From assembly GCF_003966895.1 (NCBI RefSeq), contig NZ_AP018449.1, positions 4,357,501-4,421,500 on the forward strand: a stretch of DNA of 64,000 nt. The letters are read 5' to 3'. The notes under the pieces were generated by a model. That model was not told the DNA's origin. It did no database searches and saw only the letters and a list, made by a program, of their open reading frames with translations. Position 1 is the first letter of the stretch; each line of letters opens with the position of its first letter. Shown here in pieces: positions 18,859 through 27,279 of the stretch. This DNA is from Methylomusa anaerophila (GTDB lineage Bacteria > Bacillota > Negativicutes > Sporomusales > Sporomusaceae). A program made the position numbers and the translations under genes.

Positions 18859-19662
18859 TCACAATCCGGATTCCGAAGCGACTGCGAAAACGGCCTCGTC
18901 ATCAATTAATTCAAGTTTTTTGGCACAGCCGTAAAGCAAGCAATTGGTTGCCAGATTGTTAATCAAGCGAGGAAACCCACGAGAACGTGAAGTAATGGCC
19001 TCAATGGCCTGGGGAGAAAAAATATCATGAAGAGCGCCAGCCAACTTAAGCTGATGCAGGATGTAGTGCCTGACCTCATCTTTCGAAAGGGAATTCATCT
19101 GATAACGCATCACCACCCGTTGGGCCAGGGGCTGATTGTGACTTAACCGTAACCGTTCCATAAAATGAGGAAGGCCAACCATAATCAGTATAAACGGATT
19201 GGCAGAATCCATCGCAAAATTGAACAACAAGCTAATGTCGTTTAAAAACTGATTGGAGACCATTTGCATCTCATCCAGAATGAAAACCGGTGTCATCTTT
19301 TGGTTGTGAAACAGATGAAGCGTGGCCTGCTGGATTTGAGCAAACAGGTCGACCTTGCGAAACTTCGGCTCCTGTCCTAACCCTACGGTCAACCCCCTGT
19401 AAAAGTCAGATACGGTGACAGTAGACAAGGGAAAGTAGATGGCCTTAAACAACGAAGGATTGAGCGAGGCAGCGAAATTTCTCATCAGCGAAGTTTTTCC
19501 TGCGCCAGCCTCGCCAATCACAACGCCCATACCGCGAGTCGACTTTAAATATTCCAGTCTGGCCGTGCCTTCGGAGAATCCTTGCGAGGAAAAGAAGTGT
19601 TTGGTTTCAAGCTCTTTGCGAAAGGGCACCGACGAGAGAGAATAAAAGGATTGGAACATCAC
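18859..19662 (-). CDS. Transposon AAA ATPase (TniB/ExeA-like)
   Basis: 267 residues. Walker A is GVVIGEAGAGKTSLMRNF near residue 50 and Walker B is TPVFILDEMQMVS near 128, with sensor and arginine regions (NPFILIMVGLP, SRGFPRLINNL) after them. This ExeA/TniB-type ATPase is expected to work with the DDE transposase in target selection, as IstB, TniB or MuB do. Its start overlaps the transposase stop by 4 bp, so the two are coupled. Confidence 0.9.
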   Translation of the reverse strand: MMFQSFYSLSSVPFRKELETKHFFSSQGFSEGTARLEYLKSTRGMGVVIGEAGAGKTSLMRNFAASLNPSLFKAIYFPLSTVTVSDFYRGLTVGLGQEPKFRKVDLFAQIQQATLHLFHNQKMTPVFILDEMQMVSNQFLNDISLLFNFAMDSANPFILIMVGLPHFMERLRLSHNQPLAQRVVMRYQMNSLSKDEVRHYILHQLKLAGALHDIFSPQAIEAITSRSRGFPRLINNLATNCLLYGCAKKLELIDDEAVFAVASESGL

Positions 19663-20951
19663 ACATCCTCCTTTTGGCAGGCCAGTAAACTGCCAAAAGA
19701 AATCGCAGTCTCTTTGGGAAAGTCCCTGCGTTCCCGTTTGACTTGGGAGTTGTCCCGAAACGATACCGGCGCAGCCACACCTACCTGGATGTCATTGTCA
19801 TAGATATAGACTTGCTCGGGCGACTCCGGATCATAGCGTACTTCAATCCGTTGCCCGACTAGCTTGGCCGGGACTTCAAACAAACGGTTTGACAGCGTGA
19901 TCGTTGCGTCGTGCTTCACCTTACGGTATTCCCGCTTAAAAAAGAGTCGTTCCAAAGCATAGGGATCCGTATATAATCGGACAGAAGACGGCTGTGACAA
20001 AAATAAGTCAAAAGGAGACATGTCCAGTGCGGAATGCGGTTTGCGATTGTAATCGCTCTCCAGCCACTTCCAAAACTGAGCATTTAAATCATCCAGGGAT
20101 TTAGGCATATTGTTGGCAAGGAGCGGGTAAAAACGACGGCGCACTGTGCCGAAAAAACGCTCAATTTTTCCTTTGCTCTGCGGATCATAAGGCTGAGTAT
20201 GAGTCAGCGTAATACCAAGAGCGGCGCAAGCTAAATGAAGCTCCCTGGCATGATACACCTTGCCGTTGTCAACATAAATCATCTTCGGGACACCCCGGCG
20301 GAGAATGGACTCTTTGAGCACCGCTTTCATGGGACTAAACTTCTCCGTAAACGAGAACTGAGCAAAAGGAACCAGCCGGGAGCAGTCGTCAATAAAGGCG
20401 AACAAATGAGTTTTGAGCTTCTTGCCGCCAATCGTAAGGTAAGGGCCAATGGACATATCGCCCTGCCACAGAATATTCACCTTATCATAACTAAAGCGTT
20501 TGCGTTCCTTTAATGCTTTCTCCTCCGGCCATAAAAGCTGTTGTGATTTTAAGAGCCGGTAAACGCTGTGGTAAGACACTTTGTCAGGAGCCAACACCGT
20601 GTTCTTAACCAGCTTTTCATAAAACAGCACAACAGAAAGCTCCCTGTTTTTCTGACGCGAAGCAATAATCTGCTCCTTTAGCTCTGGTGAGATCACCCGG
20701 CTTCTCCCGCGGTCAGAACGGCCTTTGGGTTTTAAGGCCACAAATCCGCCGCGGCGATAATCGCGGAGCCAGCCCTCCAGAGTTTTCGGTGCAAATTCTT
20801 TGCGGCCATAATAGGGGACCTCATGGAACTTGGCGCAGATTTCGGACAGGTAGTCTTGTTTAGAATCGACTTGATCATTCAAAAGCGGGGCGATCAGCCC
20901 ATAACGAAATAGAGCGACTTGCTCGCGATCTTCATTTGTCAATGAACACAC
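19659..20951 (-). CDS. DDE (rve-type) transposase
   Basis: 430 residues. An N-terminal pair of helix-turn-helix regions (residues 1-135) ends in VSYHSVYRLLKSQQL, followed by an integrase core with the catalytic Asp in WQGDMSIGPYLTI, the second in MIYVDNGKVYHA and the Glu in DPQSKGKIERFFGTVRRRF. The C-terminal beta region (RLFEVPAKLVGQRIEVRYDP) is the Mu-type domain seen in IS481/Tn552-like transposases. All catalytic residues are present, so it appears functional. Confidence 0.92.
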   Translation of the reverse strand: MCSLTNEDREQVALFRYGLIAPLLNDQVDSKQDYLSEICAKFHEVPYYGRKEFAPKTLEGWLRDYRRGGFVALKPKGRSDRGRSRVISPELKEQIIASRQKNRELSVVLFYEKLVKNTVLAPDKVSYHSVYRLLKSQQLLWPEEKALKERKRFSYDKVNILWQGDMSIGPYLTIGGKKLKTHLFAFIDDCSRLVPFAQFSFTEKFSPMKAVLKESILRRGVPKMIYVDNGKVYHARELHLACAALGITLTHTQPYDPQSKGKIERFFGTVRRRFYPLLANNMPKSLDDLNAQFWKWLESDYNRKPHSALDMSPFDLFLSQPSSVRLYTDPYALERLFFKREYRKVKHDATITLSNRLFEVPAKLVGQRIEVRYDPESPEQVYIYDNDIQVGVAAPVSFRDNSQVKRERRDFPKETAISFGSLLACQKEDV

Positions 20952-21033
20952 CTCCGGTAAATGGGGAGGCTAGCCGGCTAACCTTGTACAAAAGCCATCA
21001 TACCGCAACTTTCTGACCTTCGCCAGCGAAAAG

Positions 21034-21645
21034 TTATGTGGGAACGCACTGGTTTACGCTCAGATAGAACCTATGGTACAATGAATGTGCCATAAAAGTA
21101 TGTTTGTAGTGTTGATGAAACCTTTGCGAAAGGGTTTCGGCTGTGGGGACAGTTAACATACAAACCATTTTTGTGGCTTTTTCTTTTACATCTTGCGGAG
21201 TGACTTCAGGCCAGCCCTGGTCGCGGAAAAACATCTCCAGAAATAGCAAGTTGCCATGGAATCGTCTTCGATAAAAGCGCAGTAGGGCTGAACAAATTCT
21301 TGACGTGGTTGCCTTGGCAAGAAAGATTTGTTGCAACGCGGTCACAATGAACTCCAGTGAATACTGGAAATAGGGCAGTGCAAAGGAAGGCAGCATCGAT
21401 ATCGTCAGTTTGCACGTTTTGCAGTAGAACCTGGCTACCGGAATCCGTTTTTCCCATTGCTCATTCAAGATATTGCGCCAATAGCTGCCATGCCGATGAA
21501 TCGAGTGAACGGCTCCGCAGACGGGACACTTTTCCGGTCGAACAATTTCTAATGCCTGAAATCGGGTAATGTATTGCGTAATAGTTTCTTTAACTGTAAT
21601 CAGAATCTGCAAAAAATCCGCTCCCGTTGCTGTTGTAATGTGCAA
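21034..21645 (-). CDS. DUF6431-like zinc-finger protein of the transposon
   Basis: 203 residues. A zinc-ribbon pattern is visible: Cys-Pro-Val-Cys at about 39-42 with His residues just after (SIHRHGSYWRN), then Cys-Lys-Thr-Cys at about 74-77. The rest is helical, with a likely helix-turn-helix (LAKATTSRICSALLRFYRR). Proteins of this kind regularly accompany a DDE transposase plus ATPase in Clostridia; I recall the label DUF6431. It may bind the transposon ends. It lies within the inverted repeats, 82 bp upstream of the transposase. Confidence 0.72.
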   Translation of the reverse strand: MHITTATGADFLQILITVKETITQYITRFQALEIVRPEKCPVCGAVHSIHRHGSYWRNILNEQWEKRIPVARFYCKTCKLTISMLPSFALPYFQYSLEFIVTALQQIFLAKATTSRICSALLRFYRRRFHGNLLFLEMFFRDQGWPEVTPQDVKEKATKMVCMLTVPTAETLSQRFHQHYKHTFMAHSLYHRFYLSVNQCVPT

Positions 21646-21744
21646 TATATTATAGCAAATTGGAACGGATCTGAAAAAACGCTTCGTCCGTATGATTCTG
21701 CAATATTTTCCCCGGCCAAGGATTAGATTTTTTGCAAGCTAACA

Positions 21745-21751
21745 ATCTGAA
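21745..21751. repeat. Target site duplication, right copy (ATCTGAA)
   Basis: ATCTGAA directly outside the right inverted repeat, matching 18654-18660. Confidence 0.88.
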
Positions 21752-21860
21752 TACTTGCCCATGCTTTTTCATCTCCGACGTTTTCCAGTATCAACTTCAT
21801 TATATAATTCAAACAAACAATCATCTACAAAATATTCCATAAATCTGTTTCAACATGACA

Positions 21861-21905
21861 AAAAGCCGGCCAAGGTGATAAACCTCACCCCGACCGGCCC
21901 CTTTT
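21861..21905 (-). terminator. Terminator after the recombinase fragment
   Basis: GC-rich stem (GCCGG...GGTGA paired with TCACC...CCGGC) with A/T runs on both sides, directly after the stop at 21912. It could work in either direction. Confidence 0.65.
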
Positions 21906-21911
21906 CTGTTT

Positions 21912-22365
21912 CTATTCAATTATACATTCGACTTCTGTACCGTCAAGCAAACCCACCATCAATCTGTCATCGTCATATGCTACTACTTTTTCCATTAATG
22001 CAAAATATAGGTCCGTATCAAATTCATTTATTGGCTCAGCTTCAGTTATGATTTTTGAAAACTGCTTTGCTTTATAGCGCCGAAGCGGATTATCGCTTTC
22101 CCGAAGTTTTTGCCATTTGCCGAGAAAATAATCCTTGTTTTCGACCAGCGTATTAAATACATCAACAAAAGCCTGATACAAAACCCCATCGTCAATATGC
22201 CTGCTTTCGCAGCCCTTTTCCCCCTTCACCAGATATTTGCCATTGCATCTCCAGATAATTCTTCTAAGCCTTTCATCGTTTGAGTTCCATACCTTCCTGC
22301 CGAAAATCTGGCCGCAAGAGCCGCAGATGACTCTGCCTGCAAAGGGGTTGCTGGTTGTAGCATGA
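21912..22365 (-). pseudogene. C-terminal fragment of a large serine recombinase
   Basis: The open frame begins just after a TAA near 22366 and reads NPFAGRVICGSCGQIFGRKV, the start of a recombinase zinc-ribbon domain, then a conserved Trp-Arg-Cys with a later Gly-Cys for the second metal half. A helical region (FVDVFNTLVENKDYFLGKWQ) and the C-terminus with LLDGTEVECII follow. The catalytic serine domain is absent. Such proteins integrate phages or conjugative elements, so this is left over from a lost element. Confidence 0.8.
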
Positions 22366-22591
22366 CATACTTATCGGACGTTGATTACAACCCGTTGCTT
22401 TCCAATGATTTGGAGGACGGAGATATACCAAATCGTAAATCTGACGTATCAATGTTTTCCATTTTTTTCGTAATTTCTGGAGGATAGTCTCTATCATAGT
22501 CCCTATTATTCTCAGTATTAATTACTGCAGGAATATATTACATAGTAGAGAATATGGAATAATTGATAAAAAATGTATCGGAGGGTTGTTA

Positions 22592-23962
22592 ATGTTTCCT
22601 GTCCGCCGACTAATGGCGCAGATATGTCTATCTCTAATTATCCTCTTGGCAATAAGTTCAGTAGTTCACGCCGAGGAATCTGCGCAGGACTTAATTCAAA
22701 AGGGTGATACTTATTTTCGCAGCAACAGCGCTGACCAAGCTATAGCCTCCTACAGTGAAGCAATCAGTGTTGCTCCTAACTCCCCCACAGCTTATTCCAA
22801 AAGAGGCATCACGTATCTACTAGCAAAGCATGACCCTGAAAGCGCCTTATCAGACCTGTCAAAATCGATAGAATTGGGATCGACTTCTGCATTCACCTAC
22901 TTCTATCGAGGCACTCTATATTTCCAACGAGAATTCTTTGATCCGGCAATCAAGGATTTTACTAAGGCCATTGAGTATAAACCAGATTTCGCTGATGCTT
23001 ACTCTTACCGCGGGCTGACATACTTACGCAAAGGCACACCTGCTTTGGCTGTTACTGACCTGACTAAATCAATTGAACTTAATACATATGACCCTTACGC
23101 AGATTACATCAACCGAGGAGCCGCATATAAATCTTTGGGGCTTATTGACCTTGCAATAGCGGACTTTTCCAAAGCAATCCAGATGAAACCGCAAGGGGCC
23201 GAAGGATATATTTCTCGAGGAAATAGCTACATGCTTGCCGGTAAACCACTTTCGGCTGCAGATGATTACAATTACGTGATAAGACTAAAACCCAACGAGC
23301 CATCCACTTATAATTATCTGTCTTATGCTTTTGAAGATGCAGACTGTTTTGACAAAGCTATTGAGGCAAATGATAATTATCTCAATAAAGTATCTTCACT
23401 GAACAATCCTTCCGTCAACGATGCCAATACTCGGGTGAAATATTTACAAGATCTAAAAGCCGCGCTGACGTCTGCTAAAGAAAAAAAAACGAAGCTTCCC
23501 CCAAGCACAACTGCAGTTGATGGTAGCGTTGTAAACAGTATAGAAAGACAAGCCATTGTCAGTGGCGTCTCACTCATGGAAGCCTATAACTCCAAAGATT
23601 TGAATAAGGTTCGAGCTGTGCAATTGGAGACACGATACCTTCCAGACGACCAGATAAATAAATTTTTAGGCAATTCCAAGGACTGGACCCTGCAGGCTGT
23701 TGAAGTTCTCTCATCTACGGAGACAAGGATCACCGCCAGAATGGTTTTCTCCAGGGAAACAAGCAACCAAAACTACCTTGGCAGAAACTTTTCTTACACT
23801 ATACACCTCGCCACACTATGTTTTATGGATGGGCAGTGGCGGTTCATTCGTTTACCAAAGGAAAGGGGTCTGGATCTCTTTTCGACAATGCAAGTAGCTG
23901 AAAAATCAGCCAAACGATTCGGTGTTGATGACCTATCTAAGTGGACTGGTCTATCAAAATAA
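22592..23962 (+). CDS. Exported TPR-repeat protein
   Basis: 456 residues from ATG 22592, behind GGAGG. A signal peptide (LSLIILLAISSVVHAEE, cleavage near the Ala) precedes about six tetratricopeptide repeats (residues 30-240), each with the spaced pattern seen in PAIKDFTKAIEYKPDFADAY. A C-terminal domain from about 310 (AIVSGVSLMEAYNSKDLNKV, ending in WRFIRL) resembles an NTF2/SnoaL-like fold. It probably acts outside the cytoplasmic membrane as a protein-binding scaffold. It is an intact single gene inside the decay zone, on the opposite strand to its neighbours. Confidence 0.85.
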   Translation: MFPVRRLMAQICLSLIILLAISSVVHAEESAQDLIQKGDTYFRSNSADQAIASYSEAISVAPNSPTAYSKRGITYLLAKHDPESALSDLSKSIELGSTSAFTYFYRGTLYFQREFFDPAIKDFTKAIEYKPDFADAYSYRGLTYLRKGTPALAVTDLTKSIELNTYDPYADYINRGAAYKSLGLIDLAIADFSKAIQMKPQGAEGYISRGNSYMLAGKPLSAADDYNYVIRLKPNEPSTYNYLSYAFEDADCFDKAIEANDNYLNKVSSLNNPSVNDANTRVKYLQDLKAALTSAKEKKTKLPPSTTAVDGSVVNSIERQAIVSGVSLMEAYNSKDLNKVRAVQLETRYLPDDQINKFLGNSKDWTLQAVEVLSSTETRITARMVFSRETSNQNYLGRNFSYTIHLATLCFMDGQWRFIRLPKERGLDLFSTMQVAEKSAKRFGVDDLSKWTGLSK

Positions 23963-24086
23963 TTTATACGTGATCTCAATGGCAGCATTGGGATCACTAG
24001 GAAAACCCTAAATCCGACGAAATGTGTTATCTTACGGACATTAATTTCTATATCTTCAATATCTTCCAATCTCGGACTAACGTAAA

Positions 24087-24596
24087 TTAACCTATTGCTA
24101 ATAAGATTTCACCATTATGGAGCACCTCGACCCGATTCATAACGTTGATTTGTAGCGACACAATGGCAACCGCATTAGCATCAAAATTAATATTGGCAAT
24201 AAGCTCAACGTTACAGTATTCGCAAAGAGCCAAGTGACCGCTATAGTCGCCTAAATTCGATAAGTGAAAGGAATTTATAAATACAACCCAGTGCAAATTA
24301 TCTTCACCGTCAAAATAGGCGTCGCGGCCGCTAATCCCATCGTCATAGGGCAGGGTAACATCATGTCACTCCCAAGCCCCGTTTTGCAAAATGCGAATGA
24401 CTGCCGCCCCTGCTCCCGGGAAAGATAGCAGGCAAAATTTATTCTGACTGTACACAAGGAACGTATCGCGGGAATTGTTGAGGAAGAAGTCATCAGGCGC
24501 ATTGTATTCAGCTATAATTGTCAACCCGGCGTTTCTAACATCCCTAATTCTGTAGAAGGTATTGGCGGCATTATTTTCGTCACCAACTACTTCCAC
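24087..24596 (-). pseudogene. Unrecognised protein split by an in-frame TGA
   Basis: Two pieces in the same frame (24366-24596 and 24087-24365) are separated only by TGA at 24366-24368, in the context Gly-Ala-Trp-Glu-stop-His-Asp-Val-Thr-Leu. Reading through gives about 169 residues. It is rich in hydrophobic beta-like stretches (GRDAYFDGEDNLHWVVFINS) and ends RVEVLHNGEILLAIG. I do not recognise the family. Its place among phage scraps suggests a prophage structural or carrier gene. Confidence 0.55.
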
Positions 24597-24651
24597 AATA
24601 ACCTCTTCCTTGTTTCATTGATCGGCGCTTCGCCGGCAATCGTCCTGGCTT

Positions 24652-24840
24652 TTATCCAAAATAAGTGGTATTAATAGGGGCAGCAATTGTCATGGCGGCT
24701 CCCCAAGCGCCGAAGGTCCCCGCGCTGCCGGCGTTGTCGGGAGCCAGCGTCCACTTGTCATAATTTTTTATCGCGACGATTTCCTCGGTACTGTGGTCGG
24801 AACTAAGGCCGGACGTAATAGTATCATATCGCGAAAGTAT
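24652..24840 (-). pseudogene. Short unrecognised protein remnant
   Basis: An open minus-strand stretch ending TWTLAP-like (NYDKWTLAPDNAGSAGTFGA) and ...NTTYFG-stop. It has no start codon with a ribosome site. It lies between the DNA methylase tail and the gene above and is probably the end of another lost prophage gene. Confidence 0.35.
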
Positions 24841-24876
24841 ACAGTATTGCGTCTTTCGGTCATGGCAGCCTTCGTT

Positions 24877-25090
24877 TTATGGTTTTTCAATATCCGCATA
24901 CTTGATTTGGATGCTATCCCGCAGGAGAAACACATCATTTGCCGAACGTGTCTGCTCAATGTAGCGTTTCGCAATAACGTCGGCGTACTTTTCATCCAGC
25001 TCAAGGCAATAACAAATCCGGTTCGTTTGCTCACAGGCGATCAAGGTGGAGCCGCTGCCTCCGAAAGGATCAAGAATGATGCAGCCTAAG
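24877..25090 (-). pseudogene. C-terminal tail of a phage-type DNA methyltransferase
   Basis: The frame reads GCIILDPFGGSGSTLIACEQ, which is SAM-binding motif I of N6-adenine/N4-cytosine methylases, then YCLELDEKYADVIAKRYIEQ, and ends 21 residues later. The target-recognition part and the catalytic (D/N)PPY part are missing. It is a leftover of a prophage methylase. The stretch 25091-25386 holds no further recognisable gene. Confidence 0.75.
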
Positions 25091-25386
25091 CTTATAGATG
25101 TCTTCTTTTTGAGTAGGTGTCATGATGCAGCCCCTTTCTCATTCGCGATTACCGCTAAACCGGTTCGCAAAATAAAAAAACACGTTGGAACCATGTACTT
25201 ACAAGGTCCGCGTGCTAAAAAACGACGGGTATTCGTATCCCCCGGCCTATTTATTATGCGAAATTTTGCGTGATGGTGGGCGGCGGTCTGGAAGGGGTAA
25301 GGTTGTAGAGATTTTACCCCCTTACCCCCTGGGCTGACAGGCGTTTTTTCGTGTATTTGTTGGCGCTGTTTGCTATACTTTTACAC

Positions 25387-25746
25387 TTAATAGTGGTAGG
25401 AGGGGTGTCGGTCACTCGCCTGGGTTTTGACGTCATGGCATTTCTTACATAGCGGCTGCCAGTTTGTCTCGTCCCAAAAAAGAGTTTGATTTCCACGATG
25501 GGGTTTGATGTGATCCACCACGGTGCCTGCTGTTGTCTTACCTTCTCTTTGGCACTGTACGCACAGTGGATTCGCTTTCAAGAATTCTTTTCTGGCCTTT
25601 TGCCATTGGCTGCTGTAGCCACGCTCATGGGCGCTCGCCCTGTCACTGGTGTGCAGTTTAGCGTGAAGATCACAATAGTCGTTATCGGTCATCAGGGGAC
25701 AGCCCGGATGTTTGCATGGTTTCTTGGGTTTCATTGGCATAAACAT
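25387..25746 (-). CDS. HNH endonuclease (phage packaging type)
   Basis: 119 residues. Zinc-binding Cys pairs (CKHPGCPLM near the start, CVQCQREGKT, CKKCHDVKT) surround the HNH core GTVVDHIKPHRGNQTLFWDE, with the catalytic His in VDHI and the Asn in NWQPLC. Such small HNH proteins sit next to the terminase genes of tailed phages and aid DNA packaging. The terminase genes are gone here. AAAGGTGG precedes ATG 25746. The reading frame is intact though the prophage around it has decayed. Confidence 0.85.
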   Translation of the reverse strand: MFMPMKPKKPCKHPGCPLMTDNDYCDLHAKLHTSDRASAHERGYSSQWQKARKEFLKANPLCVQCQREGKTTAGTVVDHIKPHRGNQTLFWDETNWQPLCKKCHDVKTQASDRHPSYHY

Positions 25747-25764
25747 TAGCCACCTTTGCGTAAA

Positions 25765-25891
25765 GAAAAGCCCTCAAAGCTTGCTGCTCCAAGGACTTTC
25801 CTCGTTTTGATTATTCTCCCATGATATAATCTTACACCCTAATAACACCTCAAAACGGACATTGGCGGACATTTTATAATTATTTATTTTT
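25765..25891. repeat. Direct repeat copy 1 flanking the toxin-antitoxin pair
   Basis: About 120 bp closely matching 26753-26875. Shared blocks include AAGGACTTT, TTTTGATTATT, CCCATGATA, ACACCCT and CAAAACGGACATTGGCGGAC followed by ATTTTA. On the minus strand it contains tandem TGTCCG boxes (TGTCCGCCAATGTCCG) upstream of the HNH gene, probably the phage late control region. Confidence 0.8.
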
Positions 25892-26077
25892 GCAGCACAG
25901 AAAACCCATGACCATATAAGATTTTGTTCTTCCCCGCGGCCCGGCTAATGACCAGTCATCTGACCAAACACGATTCACCTTCAGTCAAATTTATTGCATT
26001 TTCTTGATTTCTTTGTTATTATTATTTCAGGGATTATTATCTCTGTCCCTGCATATTCTATAATGGAGATGACTATT

Positions 26078-26446
26078 ATGTTGGCAAAAACTATGGAGCG
26101 TGATCATATGGATAGAAAAATCATCAGCGTTTCGCCAAAGCGCCAGATAACTATCCCGCTTAAATATTTTAAACAACTTGCTCTCGAAACCGAAGTCGAA
26201 TGCTTTGTGCAAAATAATTCGCTTGTTATTCGCCCCATTCGTAACGACCAAGCTGAATTTTCCGTGGAAATCTTAAAAGACCTTGTAGCTCAAGGTCTAT
26301 CTGGTGATGAGCTTATTCGTCAATTCGAAGTTGAAAATAAGAAGATAAAGAAGGCTATCGGCATCATGGTAGAGGAATCGGAACGCATCGCTTCTGGCGA
26401 AATTCCAGCGGCTTCTTTTGACGACGTGTTTGGCAAGGAGAACTAA
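26078..26446 (+). CDS. Antitoxin with AbrB-like N-terminus
   Basis: 122 residues from ATG 26078; a longer frame from 25994 encodes a hydrophobic stretch without a ribosome site and is unlikely to be used. Residues 13-45 (KIISVSPKRQITIPLKYFKQ then VECFVQNNSLVIRPI) are a SpoVT/AbrB swapped-hairpin DNA-binding fold. The C-terminal helical tail should bind and cover the toxin. It lies 2 bp upstream of the toxin gene, the usual order. Confidence 0.85.
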   Translation: MLAKTMERDHMDRKIISVSPKRQITIPLKYFKQLALETEVECFVQNNSLVIRPIRNDQAEFSVEILKDLVAQGLSGDELIRQFEVENKKIKKAIGIMVEESERIASGEIPAASFDDVFGKEN

Positions 26447-26448
26447 CT

Positions 26449-26754
26449 ATGTACGAAATGCTGTTCAGTCCCGCCGCAGAACGCTATTTCAAGAAACTTA
26501 AAGACAAGCAATTGCTCACAAAATTTAAGGGCGCCTTACTCCTCATTAAAGAAAACCCGTATATTGGTCAAGCCAAGCGTGGGGATTTATCCGGTATTTA
26601 TGGTTATGATGTTTACTACGACAAGACCAACTACGAAATTGCGTACTCCATTTTTGAAATCGATGGCAAAAAAGTAGTTGTCTTACTTGCCGGCACTCGC
26701 CAAAATTTCTATGAAGAACTTAAGCGCTTAATAAAAACTGATACCAAGAGATAA
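26449..26754 (+). CDS. RelE/ParE-type toxin
   Basis: 101 residues. The start MYEMLFSPAAERYFKKLKDK and the centre DLSGIYGYDVYYDKTNYEIA with KVVVLLAGTRQNFYEELKR match the RelE/ParE fold (mRNA interferase or gyrase inhibitor). It is paired with an AbrB-like antitoxin 2 bp upstream. The cassette is plus strand inside an otherwise minus-strand prophage remnant and is flanked by direct repeats, so it looks like a later insertion. The exact target cannot be read from sequence. Confidence 0.88.
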   Translation: MYEMLFSPAAERYFKKLKDKQLLTKFKGALLLIKENPYIGQAKRGDLSGIYGYDVYYDKTNYEIAYSIFEIDGKKVVVLLAGTRQNFYEELKRLIKTDTKR

Positions 26755-26875
26755 AAAGTCCTTAAAGCTTGTTTGCTCTAAGGACTTTTCTCATTTTGAT
26801 TATTTTCCCATGATACAATTCTACACCCTGAAAACACCCCAAAACGGACATTGGCGGACATTTTACAAATAATTT
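26753..26875. repeat. Direct repeat copy 2, with hairpin, flanking the toxin-antitoxin pair
   Basis: Closely matches 25765-25891. Its outer end forms a hairpin AAAAGTCCTTA / TAAGGACTTTT (about 26755-26790), which may terminate the toxin transcript. The inner end overlaps the 3' end of the RinA-like gene and holds the tandem TGTCCG boxes. Confidence 0.8.
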
Positions 26876-27279
26876 AGTTCAGCCGCCACAGAGTAGACGA
26901 TGTACTGCTTCCAGCGCCGGATTGTCCGCTCATCCACACCCAACTTATAGGCAAGCCCGGCGGTTGTATACCGGCTTTGCCAATACTCTTCCATGATGGA
27001 CTGCTTGTCGTGACATAACCGATGATAGGTTTTTTCAATCGCTTTTTGGATTTTCTCAAGTTCAATAATTTTTCGATCCATACTGATTTTGACTGCTTTA
27101 CTGGCCGTACTGTTGCCGACGGAATTGCTCCGGCCTTCCTGCTTTTCCGGCGTTTCCAGGATAATATCGTTTTTCAGCCGGCTGAGCTCTTTCAGGTTAT
27201 TTTTATACTGGCGAATTTCCTGCTCGACGTACTTGAACGTGTTTTTACTCAACCGATGCTTTTTGATGCACACAGCCAC
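26863..27279 (-). CDS. RinA-like phage transcriptional activator
   Basis: 138 residues starting with GTG behind GAGGA. The N-terminal helix (KKHRLSKNTFKYVEQEIRQY), a variable linker with RSNSVGNSTASKAV and a C-terminal helix-turn-helix (TTAGLAYKLGVDERTIRRWK) match RinA/ArpU-type late-gene activators of phages of Gram-positive hosts. It precedes the tandem TGTCCG boxes and the HNH gene, as in intact phages. The 5' end lies almost against the truncated sbcD gene. Confidence 0.8.
   Translation of the reverse strand: MAVCIKKHRLSKNTFKYVEQEIRQYKNNLKELSRLKNDIILETPEKQEGRSNSVGNSTASKAVKISMDRKIIELEKIQKAIEKTYHRLCHDKQSIMEEYWQSRYTTAGLAYKLGVDERTIRRWKQYIVYSVAAELNYL

Larger units (their letters stand above)
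18661..21744 (-). mobile_element. Three-gene transposon (ATPase, DDE transposase, DUF6431 protein)
   Basis: The 3,084-bp element is bounded by imperfect 25-bp inverted repeats that begin TGTTAATTTGCAAAA at 18661 and, on the other strand, TGTTAGCTTGCAAAA at 21744. A 7-bp direct repeat flanks it. All three genes are intact and minus-strand: DUF6431 protein, then DDE transposase, then AAA ATPase. It may still be mobile. The gene set resembles Tn7/Mu-like transposition modules with an ATPase partner. Confidence 0.9.
17749..21762 (-). pseudogene. Unknown gene interrupted by the 3.08-kb transposon and by frameshifts
   Basis: Removing the transposon (18661-21744) and one copy of the 7-bp duplication rejoins ATG 21762 with 18653 into one frame: MGKYSDDEIRNCKK, then ITCKIAADYLGISPMAVSIG. 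The start resembles a helix-turn-helix (AADYLGIS). Frameshifts and stops follow between about 18300 and 18420. The end (17749-18330) is a charged coiled region (EEAARKQAEAERRKEERRKR) followed by ACRIRAYVKAV and a WIEWAMKKADWFDP tail. Such Trp-rich tails are known from proteins on conjugative or plasmid-like elements, but I cannot name the family. Confidence 0.7.

Noticed and set aside
24366..24368. In-frame TGA read as selenocysteine
   Set aside because: No SECIS-like hairpin was seen after it, and the surroundings are decayed prophage. A Trp-to-stop mutation is simpler.
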